This document shows positions 24,675 to 32,886 of a DNA stretch of 64,000 nucleotides, in pieces. A program made the position numbers and the translations under genes. This DNA comes from an uncultured Oscillospiraceae bacterium (lineage in GTDB: Bacteria > Bacillota > Clostridia > Oscillospirales > Oscillospiraceae). How positions within the stretch are numbered: position 1 is the stretch's first letter; the number at the start of each line of letters is the position of its first letter. Location of the stretch: contig CALXDC010000001.1 of NCBI GenBank assembly GCA_944386975.1, forward strand, positions 1 through 64,000, written 5' to 3'. Below the pieces are notes generated by a model. The model did not search any database. It was not told the origin of the DNA and saw only the letters and a list, made by a program, of their open reading frames with translations.

Positions 24675-25833
24675 CGTGGAGGGGATGGAGAGCTGGCTGA
24701 CGGATATGGAGACCCGTGGCCTCCGTCTCAGCAGAGATGGATTTTTTGCCGGCTTTGCCATTTTTGAAAAGGGGCAGCCCTCCACCGCCCGCTACCGCCT
24801 CCAGCCGGCGGAGCGGGGACGGCGGGTCCTGGACGTGGACGACGGTCCTTCTCAGGGAGAGGAGGAGATGAGCGCCGCCATGGGCTGGGACTACGTGGCC
24901 CGGTGGGGAGAGTTCCACATCTACCGCTGCGCCGACGGACAGGCCAGGGAGCTGAACACGGACCCCAGAGTCCAGGCCATCGCCCTGGACAAGGTCCGGT
25001 CCCGGGAGCGAGCCAATTTGATTTCTCTGTTTTTCTGGCCGGTGATCTTCCTGGGCAGCGTAGTGGTGTGCGGCCCCCTCCTCTGTCTGCTGGAGATCGG
25101 GCTGGGGCGGTTTCTGCTGCTGGCCGCGGAGGTGGGGACCTCCTGCGCCCTGTCCCTGCGGACCCTGTCCCATCTGCGGCGGCTGCGGCAGAAGCTCAGC
25201 GCCGGGGAACACCTGGACCACGGGAAGGACTGGCGGCAACGGCAGCGGCGGCACTACCTCCTATCTGCCTGCTGTCTGGCCTTGGTTGTGGCGGTGGTGG
25301 GCGTGGTGATCTCCACCTGGCTGGACGGGAAGCTGGAGCGGGATATGATCCCCCTCTCCGATTACACAGAGACGATTCCGTTTCCCACGGGCCTGGATCT
25401 GGTGAAGGACCCTGTCCCGGGGAGCTATGAGGAGGTGGATTTTCTCAGCTATTATAATAAGGTGAGCAAAACCTCCAATCCGCTCATCCCTTGTTCCATC
25501 GACCTGCGGCAGCTGGGTCAGGTGCGGCTCAAGGGGGGCGGGGAGACAGAGGTGGCCCTCATTGCGGACTACCAGGAGACGGCCTCCCCCGCCCTGGCCC
25601 GGGAGCTGGAGCGGGAGTACCGTCGGGCGGCGGAGCACAGCCGGACCTACGGCGGTCCGCTGCCCCTGGAGGACCTGGGGGTGGAGAGCGCTTGGGCCTA
25701 TCAGGACATCTGGCCCACGGTGCTGCTGCGGCAGGACTGCCGGGTGCTGCGAGTGACCTTCCACCAGAGCGCCGGGGATGCCCGGACTACGGCGGAGTGG
25801 GCCGCCCTGCTGGCAGAATCTCTGCTGGCGTGA
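24610..25833 (+). CDS. DUF2812 membrane protein, copy A
   Basis: A 407-residue protein with an N-terminal DUF2812 domain (PSYDVEGMESWLTDMETRGL at about 20-39; MGWDYVARWGEFHIYRC at about 87-103) and a membrane region of about three or four helices (about 135-185 and 215-240), ending in a soluble domain (about 245-407). The start is a TTG at 24610: its ribosome binding site and next codons align with those of copy B (AGGAGGGAG, then start), whereas the ATG at 24622 has poor spacing. It overlaps the 3' end of padR. DUF2812 proteins are unknown in function, often paired with PadR. Confidence 0.82.
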   Translation: MKERMETEPKCIWRLPPCPSYDVEGMESWLTDMETRGLRLSRDGFFAGFAIFEKGQPSTARYRLQPAERGRRVLDVDDGPSQGEEEMSAAMGWDYVARWGEFHIYRCADGQARELNTDPRVQAIALDKVRSRERANLISLFFWPVIFLGSVVVCGPLLCLLEIGLGRFLLLAAEVGTSCALSLRTLSHLRRLRQKLSAGEHLDHGKDWRQRQRRHYLLSACCLALVVAVVGVVISTWLDGKLERDMIPLSDYTETIPFPTGLDLVKDPVPGSYEEVDFLSYYNKVSKTSNPLIPCSIDLRQLGQVRLKGGGETEVALIADYQETASPALARELEREYRRAAEHSRTYGGPLPLEDLGVESAWAYQDIWPTVLLRQDCRVLRVTFHQSAGDARTTAEWAALLAESLLA

Positions 25834-25897
25834 GACAGCAGACAGACGAATTGAACTTCTTTTGAAGGAGAGCAGAGCGGCCGGAGCGGCCTCTGCC

Positions 25898-25990
25898 GCC
25901 CGGCGGAAGGAGAGGAGGGAGCTCCATGGAGAAGATCGAGCAGAAGAATGCCCGGTATGTCCGGCGCCTGGCCCCTTGCCAGCCTTATGA
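25898..25990 (+). pseudogene. remnant of a second padR 3' end
   Basis: This stretch can be read as ARRKERRELHGED...CPAPGPLPAL and then a stop, matching the padR C-terminus ARREERREPLEGED...APAPVPVL in the same position relative to the downstream DUF2812 gene. It overlaps the start of copy B just as padR overlaps copy A, but the rest of a padR is missing. It is evidence that a padR-DUF2812 unit was duplicated in tandem. Confidence 0.7.
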
Positions 25991-27167
25991 CGTGGAGGGG
26001 ATGGAAAGCTGGCTGACAGATATGGAGGCGAGAGGCTTCCGCCTCTGCGAGGACGGCTTCACCTGCCTTGACCGGGGAATCTTTCAGGTGGTGCCCCCCG
26101 GCGTTGCCCGCTACCGCCTGCAGCCTGCGGAGAACACAAAATATTTCCGGGAAAACGGCGACCCTCCCAAGGAGGAGCAGGCCATGCTCCGGGACATGGG
26201 CTGGGACTATGTGGCCCGGTGGCACCGGTTTGCCGTCTACCGCTGCGGAGACCCGTCGGCCCCGGAGCTGAACACGGACCCCAGGATCCAGGCCATCGCC
26301 TTTGATGCGGTCTGCTGGCAGGAGCTGCGGATGGCCATCGGCGCTGTCAGCTGGATCGGGATTTTAAGCTTTGTAGCCAGGGCCGTGGGCCCCCTGCAGC
26401 TGCTGCTGGAGCTGGGCACCTGGTATGTCCTGCTGATCCTGATCCTTTCGGCCTGGGGATGCGGCTCCCTTCTGATTTCCTTCCTTTCTCTGGACCGCCT
26501 CCAGAGGAAGCTGCGGGCGGGGACGCCTCTGGAACACCGGAGGGACTGGCGGTGGCAGCTGCGGCGGAAATATGTCCGGCTCCCTCTGCTGTTTCTGCTG
26601 GTGGCCGCCATCGCCGGCATGTGGCTATATCGGACCGTCCAGAACAAGTTCGGTGTGGGCTGCATAGAGCGCTCCGCCTACGCGGAGGAGGTCCCCTTCC
26701 CCATCAGCACGGACCTGGCCCAGGGGGTAGTGCCGGGGAGCTATGAGGCGGCGAATCTCTTCGCCACTTACAACAAGGTCCGGGAGACCTCCAACCCGCT
26801 GATCCCCTACACCCTGGAGCTGAGGGAGCTGGGATGGATGACCACAGAGGAGGGGGAGCGGCCCCTGCTGTCCCTGGACGCCAGCTACCACGAGGCAGAC
26901 TCCCCCGGTCTGGCCCGGGAGCTGGATCGGGAGTACTTCCAGCAGGCGTCCCAGCACCGGTCCTACACGCCCCCGTCGCCTCTGGAGGACCTGGGGGTGG
27001 AGAGCGCCTGGACCTATTCGACCAGCGGCGGCTTTGCCACGGTGGTGCTGCGGCAGGACTGCCGGGTGCTGAAGATGACCTTCCATCAGAGCGACGGGGA
27101 TGCCCGGACCACGGCGGAGTGGGCCGCCCTGCTGGCGGAGGCCATTCTGGAGGAAGAGGGGCTTTGA
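25926..27167 (+). CDS. DUF2812 membrane protein, copy B
   Basis: A 413-residue paralogue of copy A with the same blocks in the same order: YDVEGMESWLTDMEARGFRL, MGWDYVARWHRFAVYRCG, ELNTDPRIQAIAFD, a membrane region (about 135-240) and the C-terminal soluble domain ending in the shared FHQSDGDARTTAEWAALLAE. It starts with ATG 8 bases after AGGAGGGAG. The C-terminal domain is as well conserved between the copies as the DUF2812 part, so both probably remain functional. It is probably co-transcribed with copy A. Confidence 0.88.
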   Translation: MEKIEQKNARYVRRLAPCQPYDVEGMESWLTDMEARGFRLCEDGFTCLDRGIFQVVPPGVARYRLQPAENTKYFRENGDPPKEEQAMLRDMGWDYVARWHRFAVYRCGDPSAPELNTDPRIQAIAFDAVCWQELRMAIGAVSWIGILSFVARAVGPLQLLLELGTWYVLLILILSAWGCGSLLISFLSLDRLQRKLRAGTPLEHRRDWRWQLRRKYVRLPLLFLLVAAIAGMWLYRTVQNKFGVGCIERSAYAEEVPFPISTDLAQGVVPGSYEAANLFATYNKVRETSNPLIPYTLELRELGWMTTEEGERPLLSLDASYHEADSPGLARELDREYFQQASQHRSYTPPSPLEDLGVESAWTYSTSGGFATVVLRQDCRVLKMTFHQSDGDARTTAEWAALLAEAILEEEGL

Positions 27168-27172
27168 TTCTC

Positions 27173-27200
27173 TTGAAATTCTCCTGAAATATGGTACAAT
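27173..27200 (+). promoter_or_regulatory. promoter candidate for the serine dehydratase genes
   Basis: TTGAAA (27173-27178), 16-base spacer, TACAAT (27195-27200), 92 bases upstream of sdaAB. It lies inside the terminator hairpin of the preceding gene, so transcription from it would start within that hairpin. Confidence 0.45.
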
Positions 27201-27232
27201 GTCCCTAACATGGGCATTGTGCCATATTTTTT
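27187..27232 (+). terminator. rho-independent terminator after DUF2812 copy B
   Basis: Long hairpin pairing AAATATGGTACAATGTCC (27187-27204) with GGGCATTGTGCCATATTT (27212-27229, including G-U pairs), then a T run to 27232. Confidence 0.85.
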
Positions 27233-27291
27233 CGCGGTGGAGGGGACCCGCTCCGCCGCTTTCGGGAAGATGGCAGAGAGGGAGACATGCT

Positions 27292-27960
27292 ATGATCGAC
27301 ATTTTCGACATTCTGGGCCCGGTGATGGTGGGCCCGTCCAGCAGCCACACCGCCGGGGCGGTGCGCATCGGGGCCATGGGCCGGACCCTGCTGGGAGGAA
27401 CGCCGGTGAAGGCCCGGCTCCACCTCCACGGCTCCTTTGCCGATACCGGGGTGGGCCACGGCACCGACAAGGCGCTGATCGCGGGGCTTCTCGGCATGAA
27501 GCCCGATGATTTGGAGATTCCCAACAGCTTTGAGCACGCGGAAAAGCAGGGGCTGGAGTTCACCTTTGACGAGGTGGATCTGAAAAACGCCCACCCCAAC
27601 ACGGTGGCCATGGAGCTGACGGCGGCGGATGGGCACACCCTGAACATCCAGGCCTGCTCCATCGGCGGCGGGCGGATCCGGGTGACCATGCTGGACGGGG
27701 TGGCCGTCAGCTTCACCGGGGCCTACAACACCCTCATCATCCACAACAAGGACGACCGGGGCCACATCGCCGACGTGACCACCACCCTGTCCAGGGCCCG
27801 GGTGAACATCGCCAACATGAGTCTCAGCCGCAGCGCCCGGGGCGGCAACGCCATTATGATCATCGAGACCGATGAGAAGATCCCGCCGGTGGTGCTGCAG
27901 TTTTTGCGGGAGTTTGCCGGGATTATCCACTTGACCTACTACGAAAAGGAGGACGAATAA
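27292..27960 (+). CDS. sdaAB: L-serine dehydratase, iron-sulfur type, beta subunit
   Basis: Small subunit of the oxygen-sensitive enzyme that converts serine to pyruvate and ammonia. The 222 residues read MIDIFDILGPVMVGPSSSHTAGAVRIG, the conserved substrate-site opening (shown as the family start), then HGSFADTGVGHGTD and a C-terminal ACT domain (IIHNKDDRGHIADVTTTLSR, about 145-220). A GGGAG site lies upstream of the ATG. It abuts the alpha-subunit gene with no gap, so the two are co-translated. Confidence 0.97.
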   Translation: MIDIFDILGPVMVGPSSSHTAGAVRIGAMGRTLLGGTPVKARLHLHGSFADTGVGHGTDKALIAGLLGMKPDDLEIPNSFEHAEKQGLEFTFDEVDLKNAHPNTVAMELTAADGHTLNIQACSIGGGRIRVTMLDGVAVSFTGAYNTLIIHNKDDRGHIADVTTTLSRARVNIANMSLSRSARGGNAIMIIETDEKIPPVVLQFLREFAGIIHLTYYEKEDE

Positions 27961-28908
27961 ATGGATTTGGACTCCATGCAGCGGATTTTGGAGCAGAGTC
28001 TGGCGGAAAACAAGCCCATCTGGGAGATCGTTCTGGAGGAGGACGTGGCCAACCGCATGGTGACCCGGGAGGCCTCCATGGAGAAGATGCGCCGGACCTG
28101 GCGGGCCATGGTGGATTCCGCCGACGCCTACAGCGGGGAGCGGCGCAGTCTCAGCGGGCTGGTGGGGGGCGACGGGGAGCGGATGCGGCTCTACTACGCC
28201 ACCCATGAGAGCATCGGCGGCAGCTTCACCGCCGAGGTGATGGCCAGCGCCCTGGCCATGGGCGAGAACAACGCCTGCATGAAGCGGATCGTGGCGGCCC
28301 CCACCGCCGGGTCCTGCGGCGTGATGCCGGCGGTGCTGATTCCCCTGTGGCGCAAGGAGGGCATTCCAGAGGAGATGATGCTCCAGGCTCTCTATGTGAC
28401 CTGCGCCATCGGCAGCGTCATCGCAAACCGGGCCTCCATCTCCGGCGCAGCCGGCGGCTGTCAGGCGGAGGTGGGCTCCGCCAGCGCCATGGCGGCGGGG
28501 GCTCTGACCTATCTCCACGGCGGCACCGGCGAGCAGATCTGCACCGCGGTGGCCATTGCCCTGAAGAACCTGCTGGGGCTGGTGTGCGACCCGGTGGCGG
28601 GCCTGGTGGAGGTGCCCTGCGTCAAGCGCAATGTCATCGGCGCCATGAACGCCATTGCCGCGGCGGACATGGCCCTGGCGGGGGTGGAGAGCCGGATCCC
28701 CGTGGACGAGGTCATCGACGCCATGGGCGACGTGGGACGCCGTTTGCCGGTGGAGTTCCGGGAGACGGCTCTGGGCGGCCTTGCCGCCACGCCTACAGGC
28801 AAGGCGGTAAAGGAGCGGATGCAGAAAAACCGCAAGCGCCGCCGGACCCTCACCATCAAGGATATGCGCTGGAAGCTGACCGCTCCCGTACAGGAACCCA
28901 AGGAATAG
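27961..28908 (+). CDS. sdaAA: L-serine dehydratase, iron-sulfur type, alpha subunit
   Basis: Large subunit carrying the [4Fe-4S] cluster. The 315 residues include AAPTAGSCGVMPAVL, ISGAAGGCQAEVGSASAM and VEVPCVKRNVIGAMNA, whose cysteines are the cluster ligands, and the middle THESIGGSF block of the family. Length is normal for the two-subunit Clostridia type. With sdaAB it supports serine fermentation. The transcript ends at the strong hairpin 28914-28952. Confidence 0.97.
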   Translation: MDLDSMQRILEQSLAENKPIWEIVLEEDVANRMVTREASMEKMRRTWRAMVDSADAYSGERRSLSGLVGGDGERMRLYYATHESIGGSFTAEVMASALAMGENNACMKRIVAAPTAGSCGVMPAVLIPLWRKEGIPEEMMLQALYVTCAIGSVIANRASISGAAGGCQAEVGSASAMAAGALTYLHGGTGEQICTAVAIALKNLLGLVCDPVAGLVEVPCVKRNVIGAMNAIAAADMALAGVESRIPVDEVIDAMGDVGRRLPVEFRETALGGLAATPTGKAVKERMQKNRKRRRTLTIKDMRWKLTAPVQEPKE

Positions 28909-28913
28909 CCCTG

Positions 28914-28952
28914 CGGCACGCCGTATCCCACCGGTACGGCGTGCCGTTTTTT
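28914..28952 (+). terminator. rho-independent terminator after sdaAA
   Basis: Hairpin CGGCACGCCGTA (28914-28925) with TACGGCGTGCCG (28935-28946), then six T. Confidence 0.95.
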
Positions 28953-28989
28953 GTGGGGACCGGCGGAGGCTTTCAGGAAAAAACCCTCT

Positions 28990-29017
28990 TTGCTTTTTTC
29001 TCCATCCGCTATATAAT
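28990..29017 (+). promoter_or_regulatory. predicted promoter of the S41 protease gene
   Basis: TTGCTT (28990-28995), 16-base spacer, TATAAT (29012-29017), 68 bases upstream of the ATG. Confidence 0.65.
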
Positions 29018-29084
29018 GAGGGCATCCCGTTCCGCCGCGGGCAGGCCGCGGCGGAGGCTTCTGTTGAACAAAAGGAGAATCTGC

Positions 29085-30977
29085 ATGAAACACATCATTC
29101 GCCGGCTGCTGGCCGCCCTGTGCGTCCTGGGCCTTCTCACCGCCTCCGCCTCCGCTCTGTCGGTGGAGCAGGCTCTGGGACTGCTGGAGGAGTACTATGT
29201 CAACCCCATCCCCGCCGAGGCCTACGAGGTGGAGAGCCTGGACGAGCTGTTCGCCCTGCTGGGGGACCCCTATACCTTTTATCTGTCTGCCGAGGAGTAC
29301 CAGGCCTTTCTGGACTCCGTGGAGTCCACAGAGACGGTGACCGGCATCGGCGCTGCCATCCAGTACACCGATGAGGGCATTCTGCTGGTGAACGTTCTGG
29401 CCGGTTCCGGGGCCGAGGACGCCGGACTGGTAGACGGCGATCTCATCGTTGCCGTGGAGGGGACGAGCTGCGTTCCCGCCGGGGAGGCCCACCGGACCAT
29501 GCTTGTGGGCGAGGCGGGCACCTATGTCACCGTCACCGTCCGCCACGCCGACGGCGCCCAGGAGGACTTCCGCATCCAGCGCAGAACCCTGGTGATCCAC
29601 AATACCGAGACGAAGCTGCTGGAGGGAGGCGTGGGCTACATCGACTGCAACAGCTTCGGCTCCGAGACCGGCGATTACTTTGCCGGGGGAATCGAACAGT
29701 ATGACGGCGACGCCAGAATCTGGATTGTAGACCTGCGCGGCAACCCGGGCGGCACCACCGGCTCCGCTGTGGAGGCGGCCGGTGCGTTCACCGGCAGCGG
29801 CATTCTGTTGTATCTCCGGGATCAGGCCGGCAGCTACTATTACTCCATCTATTTTGAGGACTATCTCACCGCAGATCCGGTGATTGTCCTCACCGATCCC
29901 AACTCCGCCAGCGCCTCCGAGGTCTTTGCCGGAGACATCCGGGACGCCCGGGCCGGCATCTCCGTGGGCACCCGCACCTTCGGCAAGGGCGTGGCTCAGA
30001 TTGTACTGGACCAGGAGGAGCGGCCTGAGCTCTTTGACGGGGACGCCCTGAAGGTGACGGCCTACCGGTTTTACTCCCTCAACGGTAACACCACCGACAA
30101 GATCGGCGTGATTCCCACGGTGCTGCTGGAGGACACGGACGCCGAGGCGGCCGCCCTGGCGCTCTGTGCCGAGGCCCCGGAGATCCCCGACGGCCAGCTG
30201 AAAGTGGAGCTGGCGGGCTGGACCTTCTACATCGATCCCACCGCCTGTGAGGAGGACACCCTCTCTTCGCTGCTGGGAGCCCTGGCCCCGGATGTGCCCA
30301 TGTGGTTGGGGGTGGACGGCGTGTGGGCGCCTATCACCACCGCCATGGCCCTGGAGCATTTCGGCGCGGAGGATTACTGCCGCTGGTTCACCGACGTGTC
30401 CGGCAGCGAATACGCCGACGCCATTAACACCCTGGCCACCTACGGCATTCTCCAGGGGGACCAGAACGGCGCGTTCCGGCCCCAGGACACCATTACCCGC
30501 GGGGAGGTCTGCGCCCTGCTGGCCCAGGCCTTCGGCATCACCTATGTGGGGGAGGGGACCTTCTCCGACGTACCGGACGGGAAGTGGTTTGCCGGCAGCG
30601 TCAACGCCATGGCTGCCATGGAGCTGGTGAACGGAAAGGAGAACGGCCTCTTCGACCCCTACGCCACCATGACCAATCAGGAGTTCTTCACCGTGCTGGG
30701 CCGCCTGGCCGCATTTCTCAACTTCAACGCCGAGGCCTACGCCGACGCGCTGGACCAGGCTGCGCTGGACGCCGATCCGGCGCTGGCCGGTTACGCCGCC
30801 TGGGCCCGGCCCGGCGTTGGGATGATGACCGGTATGCTGTCCGACGGAGAGGGGAACCATCTGAATCTCCTCTACGACGATCCGGATGCCATCGATCCCC
30901 AGGCTCCCATCCTCCGGGAGCAGGCGGCGGGCACTCTCTGCAATCTTCTGCGCAATATGGGCATTCTGGTGTATTGA
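29085..30977 (+). CDS. secreted S41 C-terminal-processing-type protease with SLH anchor
   Basis: A 630-residue exported protein. A signal peptide (KHIIRRLLAALCVLGLLTASASA, about 2-24) is followed by an S41 N-terminal helix bundle, a PDZ domain (about 85-150; VTGIGAAIQY, GLVDGDLIVAVEG) and the S41 catalytic domain with the serine-lysine dyad: SASASEVFAG (Ser276) and TFGKG (Lys301), 25 residues apart as in Tsp/CtpA. The C-terminal 190 residues carry S-layer homology repeats (YADAINTLATYGILQG, FRPQDTITRGEVCALLAQAF; FSDVPDGKWFAGSVNAMAAM, FDPYATMTNQEFF), which bind wall polymers. AAAGGAG precedes the ATG. A surface-anchored processing protease is likely; the target is unknown. Confidence 0.93.
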   Translation: MKHIIRRLLAALCVLGLLTASASALSVEQALGLLEEYYVNPIPAEAYEVESLDELFALLGDPYTFYLSAEEYQAFLDSVESTETVTGIGAAIQYTDEGILLVNVLAGSGAEDAGLVDGDLIVAVEGTSCVPAGEAHRTMLVGEAGTYVTVTVRHADGAQEDFRIQRRTLVIHNTETKLLEGGVGYIDCNSFGSETGDYFAGGIEQYDGDARIWIVDLRGNPGGTTGSAVEAAGAFTGSGILLYLRDQAGSYYYSIYFEDYLTADPVIVLTDPNSASASEVFAGDIRDARAGISVGTRTFGKGVAQIVLDQEERPELFDGDALKVTAYRFYSLNGNTTDKIGVIPTVLLEDTDAEAAALALCAEAPEIPDGQLKVELAGWTFYIDPTACEEDTLSSLLGALAPDVPMWLGVDGVWAPITTAMALEHFGAEDYCRWFTDVSGSEYADAINTLATYGILQGDQNGAFRPQDTITRGEVCALLAQAFGITYVGEGTFSDVPDGKWFAGSVNAMAAMELVNGKENGLFDPYATMTNQEFFTVLGRLAAFLNFNAEAYADALDQAALDADPALAGYAAWARPGVGMMTGMLSDGEGNHLNLLYDDPDAIDPQAPILREQAAGTLCNLLRNMGILVY

Positions 30978-31001
30978 ATCTGTATAGTACGGGACCGGGA
31001 T

Positions 31002-31023
31002 GGCCGCCGCTTCTGCGGCGGCC
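31002..31023 (+). terminator. hairpin after the S41 protease gene, possible terminator
   Basis: Perfect stem GGCCGCCGC / GCGGCGGCC with a 4-base loop. The T-tract after it (GTCTTGCGTTC) is poor, so termination may be weak. Confidence 0.5.
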
Positions 31024-31026
31024 GTC

Positions 31027-31055
31027 TTGCGTTCTGCCGGGAAATCCGATATAAT
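31027..31055 (+). promoter_or_regulatory. predicted promoter of the amidohydrolase gene
   Basis: TTGCGT (31027-31032), 17-base spacer, TATAAT (31050-31055), 26 bases upstream of the ATG. Confidence 0.65.
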
Positions 31056-31081
31056 CTGTTGCAAAGGGAAAGGAGGCGCCT

Positions 31082-32437
31082 ATGGGCACGTTACTGCTGA
31101 AAGGAATACAGACCCTTGTCACCTGCGGCGACGGAGACGCCGTTCTCCGGGATGTGGATATCCTCTGCGAGGACGGGATCATCCGGCGGATCGGGCCGGA
31201 TCTCGGCTGCCAGGCAGAGGAGGTTCTGGACTGCCGCCATCTTCTGTGCTACCCGGGACTGGTGAACACCCACCACCACCTCTACCAGTGCTTTTCCCGG
31301 AATCTGCCCCAGGTGCAGAACCTGGAGCTGTTCGACTGGCTGAAGGCCCTGTATGAGATCTGGAAGAATCTGGATGAGGAGGCGGTGCGTCTCTCCTCCC
31401 TCACCGCCATGGGGGAGATGATGAAGCACGGCTGCACCACCTGCTTCGACCACCACTACGTCTTTCCCCGGGACGCGGGGGATCTCATCGGCGTGCAGCT
31501 TGCGGCGTCGGAGGAGCTGGGAATGCGGATGGTTTCCTCCCGGGGCAGCATGGACCTGAGCGTGAAGGACGGGGGGCTGCCGCCGGACAGCGTGGTCCAG
31601 CCGGTAGACGCAATTCTGGCCGACAGCGTCCGCCTCATCGAGACCTATCACGACCCCTCCTACGGCTCCATGCGGCAGATTGTCCTGGCCCCCTGCTCCC
31701 CCTTCTCCGTCAGCGGGGAGCTGCTGCGCCAGAGCGCCCTTCTGGCCCGGCAGTATAAGGTGCGGCTCCACACCCATCTGTGCGAGACCAAGGATGAGGA
31801 GCGGTATACCCTGGAGCGGTTCGGTCTCCGGCCTCTTGCCTACATGGAGCGCCTGGGGTGGCTGGGAGAGGACGTGTGGTATGCCCACGGCATCCACTTT
31901 AACGACCAGGAGCTGAAGCTGCTGGCGGACACCGGCACCGGCGTGGCCCACTGTCCCGCCTCCAACATGAAGCTGTCCTCCGGCGTCTGCCGTCTGCCGG
32001 AGATGCTGGAACTGGGGGTGCCGGTGGGACTGGCCCTGGACGGCAGCGCCTCCAACGACGGAAACAGTCTTCTGGAGGAGCTGCGCACGGCCTGCCTTCT
32101 CCACCGGCTCCACAGCAGCGAAAGGGCCCCCTCGGGCTATGATCTGCTGAAAATCGCCACCCAGGGCGGCGCCCGGGTGCTGGGCCGGACGGACATCGGC
32201 AGCGTGGAGGAGGGGAAGTGCGCCGACCTCTTCCTGGTGGACAGCCGCCGCCTGGAGCTGGTGGGCAGCTGCTTCGACCCGAAGAACCTGCTGGCCACCG
32301 TGGGACTCCGGGGACCTGTGGACTACACGGTGGTCAACGGACGGATCACCGTCCGCCGGGGGCGTCTGGCGGCGCTGGACGAGGAGGCGCTGGCTGCCGA
32401 AGCCGACGCCTGCTGCCGCCGGTATCTGGGGCTGTGA
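31082..32437 (+). CDS. amidohydrolase, 8-oxoguanine deaminase-like
   Basis: A 451-residue metal-dependent deaminase of the ATZ/TRZ-like amidohydrolase family. The metal site is visible: HHH at 64-66 (the HxH motif in VNTHHHLYQCFSR), LHTHLCETKDE in mid-protein, VWYAHGIHFND and the final aspartate in LALDGSASNDG. The block LFDWLKALYEIW after the HxH motif is characteristic of 8-oxoguanine deaminases; related members act on other heterocycles such as guanine or hydroxyatrazine, so the substrate is likely but not certain. AAAGGAGG lies upstream of the ATG. Role: purine-base salvage or clearing of oxidised guanine. Confidence 0.8.
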   Translation: MGTLLLKGIQTLVTCGDGDAVLRDVDILCEDGIIRRIGPDLGCQAEEVLDCRHLLCYPGLVNTHHHLYQCFSRNLPQVQNLELFDWLKALYEIWKNLDEEAVRLSSLTAMGEMMKHGCTTCFDHHYVFPRDAGDLIGVQLAASEELGMRMVSSRGSMDLSVKDGGLPPDSVVQPVDAILADSVRLIETYHDPSYGSMRQIVLAPCSPFSVSGELLRQSALLARQYKVRLHTHLCETKDEERYTLERFGLRPLAYMERLGWLGEDVWYAHGIHFNDQELKLLADTGTGVAHCPASNMKLSSGVCRLPEMLELGVPVGLALDGSASNDGNSLLEELRTACLLHRLHSSERAPSGYDLLKIATQGGARVLGRTDIGSVEEGKCADLFLVDSRRLELVGSCFDPKNLLATVGLRGPVDYTVVNGRITVRRGRLAALDEEALAAEADACCRRYLGL

Positions 32438-32467
32438 ACCCCGTTGTAAATGGAGGAGGAATTTTGT

Positions 32468-32797
32468 ATGGACAGTCTGTCCGGAATTTTTGACGTTGCC
32501 ATTTTCGCCATTGGCGCCTACTTTTTCTATCTTTTTGTACAGACCAAATTCAGAGGGAAGCCCATCAATGTGTCCAACTTCCTGCCCTCAGACCTGACCA
32601 TGAAGCGCTGCCGGCAGCCGGAGGCCTTTACCGCCTTCATTCTGCCCCGCTTTCTGATTTTCGGGGTGCTGCTGATGTGCTATAGCGTTCTGTCCTTCCT
32701 GCAGCTGATCCCCTCCGGGTGGTTTTATTTCCTCTATGCGGTGCCGGTGATTCTCTTCTATATTGTCACCGTCCGGCAGTCCCGCCGGTATTGGTGA
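32468..32797 (+). CDS. small membrane protein of unknown function
   Basis: A 109-residue protein starting MDSLSGIFDVAIFAIGAYFF; GGAGGAATTTTGT lies upstream of this ATG, which is preferred to an in-frame ATG 18 bases earlier. Three hydrophobic segments are seen (about 8-25, 55-75 and 80-100), and the loop between the first two is polar and basic (KFRGKPINVSNFLPSDLTMK). No family is recognised. It follows the amidohydrolase gene by 30 bases and may share its mRNA. Confidence 0.7.
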   Translation: MDSLSGIFDVAIFAIGAYFFYLFVQTKFRGKPINVSNFLPSDLTMKRCRQPEAFTAFILPRFLIFGVLLMCYSVLSFLQLIPSGWFYFLYAVPVILFYIVTVRQSRRYW

Positions 32798-32843
32798 AAA
32801 AAGCGCCGCTGCGGAGCATTTGCATCCGCAGCGGCGCTTTTTT
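32797..32843. terminator. bidirectional rho-independent terminator
   Basis: Hairpin AAAAAAGCGCCGCTGCGGA (32797-32815) with TCCGCAGCGGCGCTTTTTT (32825-32843). It serves the plus-strand membrane-protein gene and the convergent minus-strand FAD gene. Confidence 0.95.
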
Positions 32844-32886
32844 ATATACTCTGGATCTCTCGGGCGATGGGAGGACGGTCGGTGAT

